Positions 16,919 through 25,109 of a stretch of 64,000 nt of DNA are shown in pieces. Location: assembly GCF_003696265.1 (NCBI RefSeq), contig NZ_RFFH01000001.1:682001-746000 (forward strand), given 5' to 3'. How positions within the stretch are numbered: the stretch's first letter is position 1; each line of letters opens with the position of its first letter. A program made the position numbers and the translations under genes. Origin of the DNA: Nocardia stercoris (GTDB lineage Bacteria; Actinomycetota; Actinomycetes; Mycobacteriales; Mycobacteriaceae). The notes under the pieces are model-generated. The model did not search any database, was not told the DNA's origin, and worked only from the letters and a program-made list of their open reading frames with translations.

Positions 16919-18076
16919 ATGCGCAGGACCGTTTTCAACGAGGACCACGAGGCGTACCGCGAGACCGTGCGGGCGTTCATCGAGTCCGAAGTCGTCCCCG
17001 TCCACGACAAGTGGCTCGAGGACGGCATCGCGCCGCGCGAGTTCTACTACAAGCTCGGTGAGCTGGGCGTCTTCGGCATCGAGGTGGACGAGGAGTACGG
17101 CGGCGCCGGCATCGAGTCGTTCAAGTTCGAGGCGATCCTGCTCGAGGAGACCATGCGCGCGGGTGTGTCGCTGGGTGGCTCCGGCGTGCACGTCGGCCTG
17201 TGCCTGCCTTACCTGAAGAAGCTGGCCACCGACGAGCAGAAGAAGCGCTGGTTCCCGGGCTTCGTCAGCGGTGAGATCATGTTCGCCATCGCCATGACCG
17301 AGCCGGGCACCGGTTCCGACCTGGCCGGTATGCGCACCACCGCCAAGCTGTCCGAGGATGGCTCGCACTACGTGCTCAACGGTTCCAAGACATTCATCAC
17401 CGGTGGTGTGCACGCCGACCGCGTGATCGTGTGCGCCCGCACCGCCGCGCCGCTGGAAACCGACCGCCGCCACGGCATCTCGCTGCTGGTCGTCGACACC
17501 AAGTCCGAGGGCTGGACCATCGGCCGCAAGCTGGACAAGATGGGCCTGCGGACCTCCGACACCGCCGAGCTGAACTTCACCGACGTGAAGGTCCCGGTCG
17601 AGGACCTGCTGGGTGAGGAGCACAAGGGCTTCTCCTACCTGGGCCAGAACCTGCCCCAGGAGCGCCTGTCGATCGCCGTCGGCGCCTACGCGCAGGCCAA
17701 GGCCGCCATCCGCTTCGCCAAGGAGTACACCCAGCAGCGCGCGGTGTTCGGCAAGCCGGTCGCCGAGTTCCAGAACACCAAGTTCGAGCTGGCCGCCTGT
17801 CAGGCCGAGGTCGACGCCGCCGAGGCGGTCGTGGACCGCGGTCTCGAGGCCCTCGACGCCGGTGAGCTGACCCCGGTCGACGCCGCGTCCGCCAAGCTGT
17901 TCTGCACCGAGGTCGCGCACCGCGTCATCGACCGCTGCCTGCAGCTGCACGGCGGCTACGGCTTCATCAACGAGTACCCGATCGCTCGCCTGTACGCCGA
18001 CAACCGCGTCAACCGCATCTACGGCGGCACGAACGAGATCATGAAGACGATCATCGCCCGCGGCATGGGTCTGTAA
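16919..18076 (+). CDS. acyl-CoA dehydrogenase
   Basis: FAD-dependent acyl-CoA dehydrogenase of 385 residues for the first beta-oxidation step. Signatures are AMTEPGTGSDLAG, LNGSKTFITGG, QQRAVFGKPVAEFQ and LHGGYGFINEYPIARLYAD. The position of the MCAD catalytic Glu is Gly here (YGGTNEIMK). A Glu is instead present at residue 248 in QERLSIA, the position used in isovaleryl-CoA and long-chain enzymes, so a long- or branched-chain substrate is likely. Start behind aaggagag. A large hairpin follows the stop. The TetR gene upstream is the probable regulator. Confidence 0.92.
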   Translation: MRRTVFNEDHEAYRETVRAFIESEVVPVHDKWLEDGIAPREFYYKLGELGVFGIEVDEEYGGAGIESFKFEAILLEETMRAGVSLGGSGVHVGLCLPYLKKLATDEQKKRWFPGFVSGEIMFAIAMTEPGTGSDLAGMRTTAKLSEDGSHYVLNGSKTFITGGVHADRVIVCARTAAPLETDRRHGISLLVVDTKSEGWTIGRKLDKMGLRTSDTAELNFTDVKVPVEDLLGEEHKGFSYLGQNLPQERLSIAVGAYAQAKAAIRFAKEYTQQRAVFGKPVAEFQNTKFELAACQAEVDAAEAVVDRGLEALDAGELTPVDAASAKLFCTEVAHRVIDRCLQLHGGYGFINEYPIARLYADNRVNRIYGGTNEIMKTIIARGMGL

Positions 18077-18089
18077 GGACTTCCAGCAC

Positions 18090-18138
18090 AACGACTGCGG
18101 CCGACCGGATTCGAATCCCGGTCGGCCGCAGTCGTTTT
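18090..18138. terminator. 19-bp hairpin terminator, repeat copy 1
   Basis: Perfect 19-bp arms (18090-18108 and 18118-18136) around the 9-base loop attcgaatc, followed by tttt. It lies 14 bases behind the acyl-CoA dehydrogenase stop. Nearly the same sequence recurs as the palindrome at 19101-19156, so it also belongs to a repeat family. Confidence 0.75.
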
Positions 18139-18245
18139 CGGATACCGGCCGCTGCCCTCGGATGCCGATCCGATTCGCCCACACCGTGATCGACGGCGCC
18201 GAGCCGCGCCGGCACGGGGCAGCCGCGGGTGCAATTGCCGCGAAA
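18139..18245 (-). repeat. 110-bp dispersed repeat, minus copy
   Basis: Reverse complement of the sequence at about 20034-20142, with roughly 85 percent identity (for example CGGATCGGCATCCGAGGGCA on the minus strand). No protein is convincingly encoded in either copy. Both copies border hairpins and bracket the tiny-protein and toxin-antitoxin region. Confidence 0.6.
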
Positions 18246-18657
18246 CATCCCCACGTCGAAGTGGTGAACATCACATCAGATCGAATTGCGATGGCCCACG
18301 AAGGCATCGGGTCCGCCAGTCCATGACTGGGAATATTCCCGACAATGGGGATGTCAGCCACACACCGGCAAATCATCGGATGACACGTTATGGCGGCGGA
18401 CTATCCAGCTCCCGCATTCAATGAGTGCGGAAAAATTCTCGAACTACGGCCGCGCGGAATATTTCCGAACCCCGTGCAACGGACGGCGAATCCGGGCACC
18501 GGCGCGGTTCCCCGCATCGCACCGCAACCGCCGCGGGCCGAAACAGCCTCGGAATCAGGGTGATCCGGCTCGACGGCAGGGCTACCCTGGCCCGGTCGGG
18601 TGAGTGTTACCCGGCACGCATCCGATGATGCGTCATTTATTTCGAGGAAGTGAGAAC
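18246..18657. other. AT-richer intergenic region
   Basis: About 410 bases with no supportable gene, visibly less GC-rich than the surroundings (stretches such as gggaatattcccgacaatgg). It probably contains the promoter of the tandem tiny-protein genes. Confidence 0.4.
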
Positions 18658-18822
18658 ATGGGTTCCGGTGTGATCCAAAACCTCTCGACATTCAGCGGCG
18701 ACGTCGGCCAGGCCGCGTGGCAAATCGTCGCGGACCTGATCTTCAATCTGGGCCCGACGGGATCGGCGGCCGGTGCCACCATTTCCAGCACCGGTGTGGC
18801 TATCTCGTCGATTCTGCCCTGA
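18658..18822 (+). CDS. tiny amphipathic protein A
   Basis: Protein of 54 residues beginning MGSGVIQNLSTFSGDVG and rich in Gly, Ala, Ser and Ile. It has no signal peptide, no Cys and few charges, with an amphipathic middle (QAAWQIVADLIFNLG). The start is supported by cgaggaag before ATG 18658, a leader nearly identical to that of the next gene. Tandem leaderless tiny proteins of this style recall PorA/PorH channel peptides of corynebacteria, but the resemblance is only in size, arrangement and composition. I cannot name a family. Confidence 0.55.
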   Translation: MGSGVIQNLSTFSGDVGQAAWQIVADLIFNLGPTGSAAGATISSTGVAISSILP

Positions 18823-18884
18823 CCGAATAATTCGTTTCTGCTATTGCGTCGTGCACGCATCTTTACTGCGAGGAAGTAACAACA

Positions 18885-19091
18885 ATGGGAACTGGATCAG
18901 GCCTCGTCGACCTCGGCTCGGCACTGGGCGGCGCCGCATCCTCCGACCTGCTCACCGGCGGCAACGCACTCGTCTCCGGGCTCAGTAGCGGGCTGTCGAA
19001 CACCGGCACCATGTTCTTCGGCGACGTGGGCGCGCTGCTGGGTGTCATCGGATCGTTCTCGGCGGTCGGCGGACCGGCAACCGCCTCCTAG
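18885..19091 (+). CDS. tiny amphipathic protein B
   Basis: Protein of 68 residues, paralogous in style to the 54-residue protein 62 bases upstream. It starts MGTGSGLVDLGSALGG and contains TMFFGDVGALLGVIGSF, comparable with the TFSGDVG segment of the first. It is Gly/Ser/Leu rich, with no Cys and no signal peptide. The leader cgaggaagtaacaacaATGGG matches the first gene's leader, which points to duplication. A 56-base palindrome follows its stop. Possible roles are a cell-wall channel subunit or a surface-active peptide; function is unproven. Confidence 0.55.
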   Translation: MGTGSGLVDLGSALGGAASSDLLTGGNALVSGLSSGLSNTGTMFFGDVGALLGVIGSFSAVGGPATAS

Positions 19092-19100
19092 CGCCTGGCA

Positions 19101-19156
19101 CGAAAACAACTGCGGCCGACCGGGATTCGAATCCCGGTCGGCCGCAGTCGTTTTCG
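19101..19156. terminator. 56-base near-perfect palindrome (bidirectional terminator), repeat copy 2
   Basis: 27 of 28 positions pair across the centre between 19128 and 19129. The ends are cgaaaac and gttttcg, giving a T-run on both strands. It sits between the convergent tiny-protein and toxin genes, as expected for a bidirectional terminator. It shares an exact 34-base stretch (19125-19158) with 18109-18142. Confidence 0.75.
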
Positions 19157-19164
19157 GACCTGTT

Positions 19165-19683
19165 CTACTTGGGCTTGGACGTGTACTCGCCCCACTTGTC
19201 GACTGCCTGTTCGAGGCTCAGTGCCGCGACGTCGGCGGGTGCCATACCAGCGGTGTAGATCAATCGTTGCGCCAGCCAATCCGGTACAGCTTCTCGGATC
19301 GGTTCCGGTGCAACCGAATCGGCGTCGACGCCGCGCCCGAGATGCAGCATCACATCGCTCAACTTGCTGAATTCGGGTAAACGGCTGGCTGCGGCGATAA
19401 TTCGGGTCGTCGCCTCTGCGTACACCGCCGCGTCGGCACGCGCACCAACAGCCCAGATCTCGCAGATCTCGATTGTTGCCCGATCCACGACGCGGTACAC
19501 GATTCGCCAAGTGTTCCTGCCGACTACGAGTTTGCGGAAACCCGTGAGCTCGCCGCCCAGCGGGTAGCCGGCCAGCGGGGATTCCTGTAGAAGGAGAACC
19601 TTTTTGAGGACTTTCGGAACTGCGTCCGGGCCGATTTTTCGGAGGTCGTCGATCGCTGCGTCGGTGAACAGGATCTCGGTCAT
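19165..19683 (-). CDS. RelE/ParE-type toxin with C-terminal extension
   Basis: Protein of 172 residues. The first 85 or so match the RelE/ParE toxin fold: AAIDDLRKIGPDAVPKVLKKV, then LTGFRKLVVGRNTWRIVYRVV, then IEICEIWAVGARAD. RelE-type toxins usually cleave mRNA on the ribosome. Typical members are 85-100 residues, so the additional 80-residue tail (DWLAQRLIYTAGM...WGEYTSKPK) is unusual. It lies 3 bases behind the antitoxin gene. Whether the extension is an extra domain or a partner interface is open. Confidence 0.8.
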   Translation of the reverse strand: MTEILFTDAAIDDLRKIGPDAVPKVLKKVLLLQESPLAGYPLGGELTGFRKLVVGRNTWRIVYRVVDRATIEICEIWAVGARADAAVYAEATTRIIAAASRLPEFSKLSDVMLHLGRGVDADSVAPEPIREAVPDWLAQRLIYTAGMAPADVAALSLEQAVDKWGEYTSKPK

Positions 19684-19686
19684 CGG

Positions 19687-19995
19687 CTACTCGTCGTCGT
19701 CCTGTTCGGCGAGGGACTCCCGCGTTAATCCGAAGGCGGTCAGGACATCGTCGAGTGATGTTCTCCGCCCGGAATCCGTGGCTGCCCGCGCGAGTACCAG
19801 AGCCAGGTCGCGAAGGTCGGACTCCGCCTGGTCCAGTTCGGCCAGCCGGGCCATGCTGACGACTGCGGCCACCGGGCGATGGTGGCGCGTAACCACCAGG
19901 TCGGCGCCATGCTCGGCGTCGGCAACCAAGCCCGCCACGCCGCGCTGTGCCGCGTCGGTAACGCTCAGCTCACGGGTGTTCCGCAGGATTGTCAT
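19687..19995 (-). CDS. Phd/YefM-type antitoxin
   Basis: Antitoxin of 102 residues with an N-terminal DNA-binding region (MTILRNTRELSVTDAAQRGVAGLV) and DLVVTRHHRPVAAVVSMARLAELD, the hallmark of the Phd/YefM fold. The acidic C-terminus (LAEQDDDE) would wrap and neutralise the toxin. It is first in the operon and probably autoregulates. The upstream patch tacagaaaactagctagatttt (around 20004-20030) is AT-rich and likely contains the promoter and operator. Confidence 0.85.
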   Translation of the reverse strand: MTILRNTRELSVTDAAQRGVAGLVADAEHGADLVVTRHHRPVAAVVSMARLAELDQAESDLRDLALVLARAATDSGRRTSLDDVLTAFGLTRESLAEQDDDE

Positions 19996-20033
19996 GTCTC
20001 AACTGTACAGAAAACTAGCTAGATTTTAAAGGG

Positions 20034-20142
20034 GTGGATGCTTCGCGGCAATTCCACGCCCGCCCGCGTCGGCACAGCGCGGCGTCGTCGATCACGATGT
20101 GGGCGAATCGGATCGGCATCCGAGGGCAGCGGCCGGTATCCG
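20034..20142 (+). repeat. 110-bp dispersed repeat, plus copy
   Basis: Plus-orientation copy of the repeat at 18139-18245. Identity is highest from 20088 to 20142. It leads straight into the hairpin at 20130-20159, as the minus copy leads into the hairpin at 18090-18138. No gene is evident in it. Confidence 0.6.
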
Positions 20143-20159
20143 AAAGTGGATACCGGCCG
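20130..20159. terminator. 12-bp hairpin
   Basis: CGGCCGGTATCC (20130-20141) pairs with GGATACCGGCCG (20148-20159) around the loop gaaagt. It follows the 3' end of the minus-strand exported-protein gene at 20181 and may terminate it. Confidence 0.65.
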
Positions 20160-20180
20160 TGGCGCGTTATCGCCCTCCGC

Positions 20181-20714
20181 TCACTGCGCCGACAGGCTGC
20201 TCACCAGTTGGCTCAGCATGGCGCCCATATTGCCCAGGCCCAGGCTGGTCAGAAGGTTCTGCAGGCCGACGGCGGGCTGGGCGGGGGCCGGTGGGGTGCA
20301 GGTGGGGGAGGTTTGGTCGAGGACGGTGACGGCGGTGGGGCCGATCAGGCTGGTGCCGGTGGATCCGGTGACCAGGAGCCACAGGTCGTGGGTGCCGCTG
20401 GTGGTGGGGGTCCAGCTGACGGTGGCGTCCTGGCCGGCGGTGGCGGTTTGCAGGGCGCCGATCGCGGTGGCCGTGGAGATGTTCGCGCCGTCGAGGAATT
20501 CGTACTGCGTGATGCCGACCGGGAAGTTCGCGGCCGAGACGGTCAGGTTATAGGTGCTGTTGGCACAGTAGGCGGTGGTGCCGCCGGTGGCCGAGACACC
20601 ACCCGAGACGGTCAGCGGCGAGGTATCGGCGGCGGCGATGGTGGCCAGCGAGACGACCGCGAGTGCACAGGTGGAAGTGAGTAGCCCGGCCCGGACCACA
20701 GTAGGACGATTCAT
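20181..20714 (-). CDS. exported Ig-like protein of unknown function
   Basis: Secreted protein of about 177 residues. The signal peptide is MNRPTVVRAGLLTSTCALAVVS... ending near TIAAA-D. The mature region looks like one Ig/FN3-like beta domain (NLTVSAANFPVG..., DATVSWTPTTSGTHDLWLLV) with two Cys likely bonded. A Pro linker and a short hydrophobic C-terminal helix (QNLLTSLGLGNMGAMLSQLVSSL) follow. The start is 20714 behind ggagcag; ATG 20717 is equivalent. This layout recurs in Nocardia surface proteins; function is unknown. Confidence 0.65.
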   Translation of the reverse strand: MNRPTVVRAGLLTSTCALAVVSLATIAAADTSPLTVSGGVSATGGTTAYCANSTYNLTVSAANFPVGITQYEFLDGANISTATAIGALQTATAGQDATVSWTPTTSGTHDLWLLVTGSTGTSLIGPTAVTVLDQTSPTCTPPAPAQPAVGLQNLLTSLGLGNMGAMLSQLVSSLSAQ

Positions 20715-20856
20715 CATCTGCTCCTGGATCGCTGAGAACACACGAACATCTGTCGTCCCGAGTATCGCTGTGGTATTGCGCGCCGTTAGACCAAACCACC
20801 TCGGCCGGGCGGTTCGGGCGTAATGGCCGGGTCGGATTGCGCGGATTTCGCTGCGG

Positions 20857-21279
20857 TCAGTTCACGCTCACGTGGGCGCGAGCGAACGCACCGAGCTGCT
20901 GGTCGTCCAGATAGGGCAGCAGGTCGCGCTCGCCGATGGTGCCGATCAGCTGCCGGTCCTCCACGACGGGGAGGTGATCGACGCGATTGGTGTTCATGGT
21001 CTCGACCACTTCGGCGGCGTCGGCCTTGGAATCGACCCAGCGCGGGGTACCGCTGTGGCAGAGCATGCCGACCGTGGTGCGATCCGGCGGCAGATTGGCC
21101 GCCAGGCAGCGCAGCACGATGTCACGGTAGGTGATGATCCCGCACATGCGGTCGTTCTCGTCGGCCACGACCAGGGCGTCGAGCCCTCGCGCGGCCATGA
21201 TCCGCGCGGCATTGGTCACGGTCTGTTCCTTGGATATCCACTGGGCACCGGGTCGCATGAGGTCCCTGGCGGTCGTCAT
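20857..21279 (-). CDS. tandem CBS-domain protein (Hrp1-like)
   Basis: Soluble protein of 140 residues made of two CBS repeats: ARDLMRPGAQWISKEQTVTNAARIM...ALVVADENDRMCGIITYRDI and VGMLCHSGTPRWVDSKADAAEVV...HLPVVEDRQLIGTIGERDL. Stand-alone CBS pairs bind adenosyl ligands and often act as energy or stress sensors. The size and layout match hypoxic response protein 1 of mycobacteria. Start at 21279 behind gaggaggcg. No partner gene is adjacent. Confidence 0.85.
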   Translation of the reverse strand: MTTARDLMRPGAQWISKEQTVTNAARIMAARGLDALVVADENDRMCGIITYRDIVLRCLAANLPPDRTTVGMLCHSGTPRWVDSKADAAEVVETMNTNRVDHLPVVEDRQLIGTIGERDLLPYLDDQQLGAFARAHVSVN

Positions 21280-21387
21280 CACTGCGCCTCCTCGGGGTGG
21301 TGGCACTGCTTGTCGAATAGGTGGACATCCATATTCTTCGCCGCGCTACCGTGGCGAGCAAGGTACGGCCACCCAGCCGCACAGGCC

Positions 21388-22071
21388 TCAGGGCAGCGGC
21401 TGGGCGTCCCGCTGGCGCAGCAGGTAGGCCATGAGCCCGGCCTCCTCGCTCTGGGTGGCCAGCATGCCGCGGATCGATTCCTTCACCGCGCCCTTGGTGA
21501 CGATCGCGTCAGCGGCCTTGGCCATGCTGATCCCGCCCAGATGGTGGCGGTACATCAGTTGCAGGAACAGCACGTCCGCGTCCCGGCCGCGCGCGGCGCT
21601 CAGCTTGTCCAACTCGGCCTGACTGGCCATGCCGGGCATGGCCGCGACCGCCATCCCCGGCATGGCCGTCCCGGAGCTCGGCGCAGTCCCGTGGCGGTCG
21701 GCGACGGCGTCGGGCGAGTCGTGCATCCACGCCATGGGATGCGCGGAGGTGGGGGAGACATTGGCCAGCCGCAGCCAGCCCAGCATGGTGCCGACCTCGA
21801 GTTCCTGGGCCTGCATGATCTGGTTCGCCAGCTGCCGCACCCCGGGATCGGCACTCGGGTCCAGCCGCTGCGCCAACAGGATCGCCTGCTGGTGGTGGGT
21901 GCTCATGTCCTGCGCGAACCCGATCTCGTCTGCCGTGAGAATCGGTGCGGGCGAAGGATGTTCGGGCACGATCAGCGGGCGCAGCGCGGCGCCCATCACC
22001 AGCAGCACGAGCGCGGTCATCAGATAGGCGGCGGGCCGCAGCGCCCGGCCGCCCCACGTCGGTAGCCGCAC
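21388..22071 (-). CDS. DUF305 membrane-anchored protein
   Basis: Protein of 227 residues with an N-terminal membrane anchor (AAYLMTALVLLVMGAALRPL) and an extracytoplasmic DUF305 domain. Two four-helix signature motifs are clear: FAQDMSTHHQQAILLAQ and FLQLMYRHHLGGISMAKAA. The His pairs and a Met-rich insertion (TAMPGMAVAAMPGM) suggest metal, perhaps copper, binding. It starts with GTG one base behind the LVIVD gene's stop, so the pair is translationally coupled. The function of DUF305 is not established. Confidence 0.85.
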   Translation of the reverse strand: MRLPTWGGRALRPAAYLMTALVLLVMGAALRPLIVPEHPSPAPILTADEIGFAQDMSTHHQQAILLAQRLDPSADPGVRQLANQIMQAQELEVGTMLGWLRLANVSPTSAHPMAWMHDSPDAVADRHGTAPSSGTAMPGMAVAAMPGMASQAELDKLSAARGRDADVLFLQLMYRHHLGGISMAKAADAIVTKGAVKESIRGMLATQSEEAGLMAYLLRQRDAQPLP

Positions 22072-22072
22072 G

Positions 22073-23653
22073 TTACGAACCCACGGTCGACTGCTGGTCC
22101 GGCGGAACCGAATACACGTCGTTGCCGAGATCGAGCACCATGAACCCGTTGTCGTTGCAGGTGGTCCACAGCTGGCTGCCGTGCCATTCGGGCGCGGACA
22201 TGCACCAGTCGGTGGACAGGTCGCCCAGCGCCAGATCGCCGATGCGAGAAGAGAGCGCCTTGGCCGGGTCGAACCGGCCGGTCAGCATCGAGCGCGCCAC
22301 CGAGAAGCCCTCGATGATCGGCGGCCCGATCAGGGAGGCGAGCGCGTGCGGCGAATTCAGCAGCTGCAGGTTCTGGCCCTTGCGCGCCGGCGGGTTGTAG
22401 TAGGCGATCTCGCGGACGTGCATCGGGTCCTTGATGTCGAAGACCCGGATGCCCGAGGACTCCCAGCCGCAGGCCAGGGCGGTCGGGTCGTCGGGGCGGT
22501 CCGCCGCGCAGTAGTGCGGGTCGTAGGAGAAGACCGAGCCGCCCATGGCCGAGGCCACCAGGCTGTCCTGGTGGTCGGGCAGGTTGATCTCCAGCTTGAT
22601 CTTGTTGACCACCTGCGGATGGGTGTCGTCGGAGATGTCGACGAGTTTCACACCGCCGGAAGAGGCTTCGTCGACGGTGAACAGGTACGGCTTGCCGTCG
22701 TAGGTGACCGGAATGCTGTGCTGGGTCGCGAAACCGTCGGTCCAGAACACTCGGCCGATGTGGTTGACCTGGGGGTTCGGGTCGCGGCGCTGCACGGCGC
22801 TGACGTCGAGGGTGGTGAAGCCGCCCAGGGCCGAGATGTACAGCCGGTTGCCGTCGGGGCTCACGCCCATGCCGTGCTCTTCGAGGCCGGTGAGGCCCTG
22901 CCAGATCACGTGCGGGTTCGCCGGATCGGTGAGGTCGATCGCGCTCAGGAAGCCGGGGACCAGACCGGAGACCCAGTAGGTGTTGCCGTCGGGGGAGAAG
23001 CCGCCCTCGTGCGACGTGATCGGCAGCGGCATACCGAGATTCGTGCCCGGGCCGGGGTTCAGCAGCCGCGGGTGCGCGCAGTCGGAGACGTCGTAGACCG
23101 ACAGGTAGCCCGCACCCTCCAGGAACGGAACGGCGGCGCCCACCAACAGCTTTCGCACCGGGTTGACCTTCAGGGTCTCCCAGGTGCCGCCGACCATGGC
23201 CGGTTCGTTCAGGGTCGCGGTGTGCACCGGGTTCGCGGGGTCGGAGGCGTCGATGACCTGGACGCCGGCGTCGGCCCGCAGCGTGTCGCCCGGGAAGAAC
23301 GTTCCGGTGTAGGAGCAGTGGTCGTAGGTGACCGAGGTGATCCCGCCGCCCTGACTGTTCTCGTAGCCGCCGACCAGGGACATGTTGCAGGTGTAGCCCT
23401 GGGTGCTGCGCCCGCTGTCGCGATCCGCGGCGGGCACGTCGCCCTGCAGGCCGTTCTCCGGCGCGGAGCCGGGACCGCAGTCGGCCCGTGGGACCGCGGT
23501 CGTGCCCACGTCGAAGAACTGCTGGACCTGATTCATGATGTCGGACTGCAGATCCGCCGACGCTTGGGAGCCCGGGAGTGCGGCGATGCCGAGTACGGTC
23601 GCCGCCGCGAGGGCGAATGTCTTGGACCGTCGCAGCTTCGTCGAACCTCGCAT
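22073..23653 (-). CDS. exported LVIVD-type beta-propeller protein
   Basis: Secreted protein of 526 residues. The signal peptide ends near GSQASA-D. The body is built of propeller blades with the pattern VQVIDASDPANPVH, LSVYDVSDCAHPRLL, SAIDLTDPANPHVIW, VKLVDISDDTHPQVV and IRVFDIKDPMHVREI, typical of LVIVD repeats. Several Cys suggest disulfides. It is the first gene of a two-gene operon with the DUF305 gene. LVIVD propellers are extracellular and usually of unknown ligand; pairing with a metal-type DUF305 protein hints at metal or redox work at the cell surface. Confidence 0.8.
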   Translation of the reverse strand: MRGSTKLRRSKTFALAAATVLGIAALPGSQASADLQSDIMNQVQQFFDVGTTAVPRADCGPGSAPENGLQGDVPAADRDSGRSTQGYTCNMSLVGGYENSQGGGITSVTYDHCSYTGTFFPGDTLRADAGVQVIDASDPANPVHTATLNEPAMVGGTWETLKVNPVRKLLVGAAVPFLEGAGYLSVYDVSDCAHPRLLNPGPGTNLGMPLPITSHEGGFSPDGNTYWVSGLVPGFLSAIDLTDPANPHVIWQGLTGLEEHGMGVSPDGNRLYISALGGFTTLDVSAVQRRDPNPQVNHIGRVFWTDGFATQHSIPVTYDGKPYLFTVDEASSGGVKLVDISDDTHPQVVNKIKLEINLPDHQDSLVASAMGGSVFSYDPHYCAADRPDDPTALACGWESSGIRVFDIKDPMHVREIAYYNPPARKGQNLQLLNSPHALASLIGPPIIEGFSVARSMLTGRFDPAKALSSRIGDLALGDLSTDWCMSAPEWHGSQLWTTCNDNGFMVLDLGNDVYSVPPDQQSTVGS

Positions 23654-23822
23654 GACGGATCCCCCGCGATCTAGCTAGCCGGACGAGTCAGATCGCGCAA
23701 CGCCGCGCTCCGCGGGACCGGAGGGCCCGCGCTGGCTCAGGGGAAACGTTAAGTGAATCGCGATTCTTGCGCGGGCGATTCCGGGAAAACCTGTTCCACT
23801 TTCTCGGCTCTCCGGCGACATG

Positions 23823-23848
23823 ATCGTTGTACGATGCGCCCGTATCGT
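23823..23848. promoter_or_regulatory. inverted repeats before acyl-CoA dehydrogenase 2
   Basis: ATCGT-N3-ACGAT (23823-23835) and ACGAT-N8-ATCGT (23831-23848) share one arm and give three alternating half-sites about 60 bases before the gene at 23907. The spacing suggests binding of a dimeric repressor. No regulator gene is adjacent. Confidence 0.4.
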
Positions 23849-23906
23849 TAACTGCCGGGTTGCGTGCCCGGTGGGCGCGCCCGGCACCCGAAGCTAGGCA
23901 CCGCCC

Positions 23907-25064
23907 ATGTCCGAACTCTTCCCGCACTACCGTGCGAGCTGGGAAACCGAGGCCCACCGCGACCTCCGCAAACACGCCGCCGAATTCCTGCGCAAGGAGT
24001 CGACCCCCAATCAGGACCGCTGGGCCGCCCAGCATCAGGTCGACCGCGAACACTGGAACAAGCTGGGCGACGCCGGTTTGCTCGGCCTGGACCTGCCCGA
24101 GCAATATGGCGGCGCGGCAGGAGATTTCGGTTTCTCCGCCGTGGTCGCCGAAGAACTGGCGCTCGCCTGCGACTCCGCGTCGGGCTGGATCGTCCACTCA
24201 CCCATCGCCGCGCACTATCTCGCCCGCTACGGCAACGAGGAGCAGCGGCAACGCTGGCTGCCCGGCGTGATCAGCGGTGACCTCGTGCTGGCCATCGCCA
24301 TGACCGAGCCCGGCACCGGATCGGATCTGCAGGCGGTCAAGACCACCGCGCTCCGCGACGGCGACCACTACGTGATCAACGGGTCGAAGACGTTCATCTC
24401 CAACGGATCCCACTGCGACCTGGTGGTCGTGGTGGCCAAGACCGACCCGAGCCAGGGCGCGGCCGGCGTCTCGCTGATCGTCGCCGAGACCGACACCCCG
24501 GGTTTCGAACGCGGCCGAGTGCTGGAGAAGGTCGGCCAGCACGGGCAGGACACACGTGAGCTGTTCTTCGCCGATATGCGGGTGCCGGTCACGAATCTCC
24601 TCGGCGCCCAGGAAGGTTTGGGCTTCTATCAGCTCATGGAGCAACTGGCCCGCGAACGCCTGATCATCGCGTCGGTGTGCGCCGGGATGGCCGAACTGGC
24701 GGTGCTGGAAGCGGTCCGATACACCAAGCAGCGCGAGGCTTTCGGCCGCGAACTGTGGAAGTTCCAGCACAATCGCTTCGAACTCGCCGAACTCAAGGCC
24801 GAGGTATTGGCCATCAAGACCACCGTCGACCACGCGGTGCAGGTCTACATCGACGGCGACAACAGCCCGGACATCGCCTCGATGGCCAAGCTGGTCGCCG
24901 CGGACAAGGGTGTGGCCGTGGTGGATCGGTGCGTCCAGTTCTTCGGCGGCTACGGCTACATGATGGAGTACCCGATCGCCCGCATGTACGCGGCGGCGCG
25001 CGTGAACAAGATCTACGGCGGCACCTCGGAGATCATGAAGGAGATCATCTCTCGGGCCATGTAA
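23907..25064 (+). CDS. acyl-CoA dehydrogenase
   Basis: Second acyl-CoA dehydrogenase of 385 residues, about half identical to the one at 16919. Motifs are AMTEPGTGSDLQA, INGSKTFISNG, KQREAFGRELWKFQ and FFGGYGYMMEYPIARMYA. As in the first, the MCAD Glu position is Gly (YGGTSEIMK) and a Glu occupies the alternative base position, Glu250 in RERLIIA. It is monocistronic, with possible operator repeats upstream and a strong hairpin behind it. The exact acyl substrate is unknown. Confidence 0.92.
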   Translation: MSELFPHYRASWETEAHRDLRKHAAEFLRKESTPNQDRWAAQHQVDREHWNKLGDAGLLGLDLPEQYGGAAGDFGFSAVVAEELALACDSASGWIVHSPIAAHYLARYGNEEQRQRWLPGVISGDLVLAIAMTEPGTGSDLQAVKTTALRDGDHYVINGSKTFISNGSHCDLVVVVAKTDPSQGAAGVSLIVAETDTPGFERGRVLEKVGQHGQDTRELFFADMRVPVTNLLGAQEGLGFYQLMEQLARERLIIASVCAGMAELAVLEAVRYTKQREAFGRELWKFQHNRFELAELKAEVLAIKTTVDHAVQVYIDGDNSPDIASMAKLVAADKGVAVVDRCVQFFGGYGYMMEYPIARMYAAARVNKIYGGTSEIMKEIISRAM

Positions 25065-25067
25065 CGC

Positions 25068-25100
25068 ACTGCGCCGCATCGGTATCCACCGATGCGGCGC
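25068..25100. terminator. bidirectional terminator hairpin
   Basis: GCGCCGCATCGG (25071-25082) pairs perfectly with CCGATGCGGCGC (25089-25100), loop tatcca. It lies between convergent genes. The 5' flank and arm cactgcgccgcatcgg recur exactly in the terminator at 31956. Confidence 0.75.
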
Positions 25101-25109
25101 GGGTGGGTC

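Noticed and set aside
18109..18142. tRNA 3'-end att site, since gattcgaatc looks like a T loop
   Set aside because: The stem does not give a proper T arm (no G53-C61 pair) and the sequence is better explained as a self-complementary hairpin.
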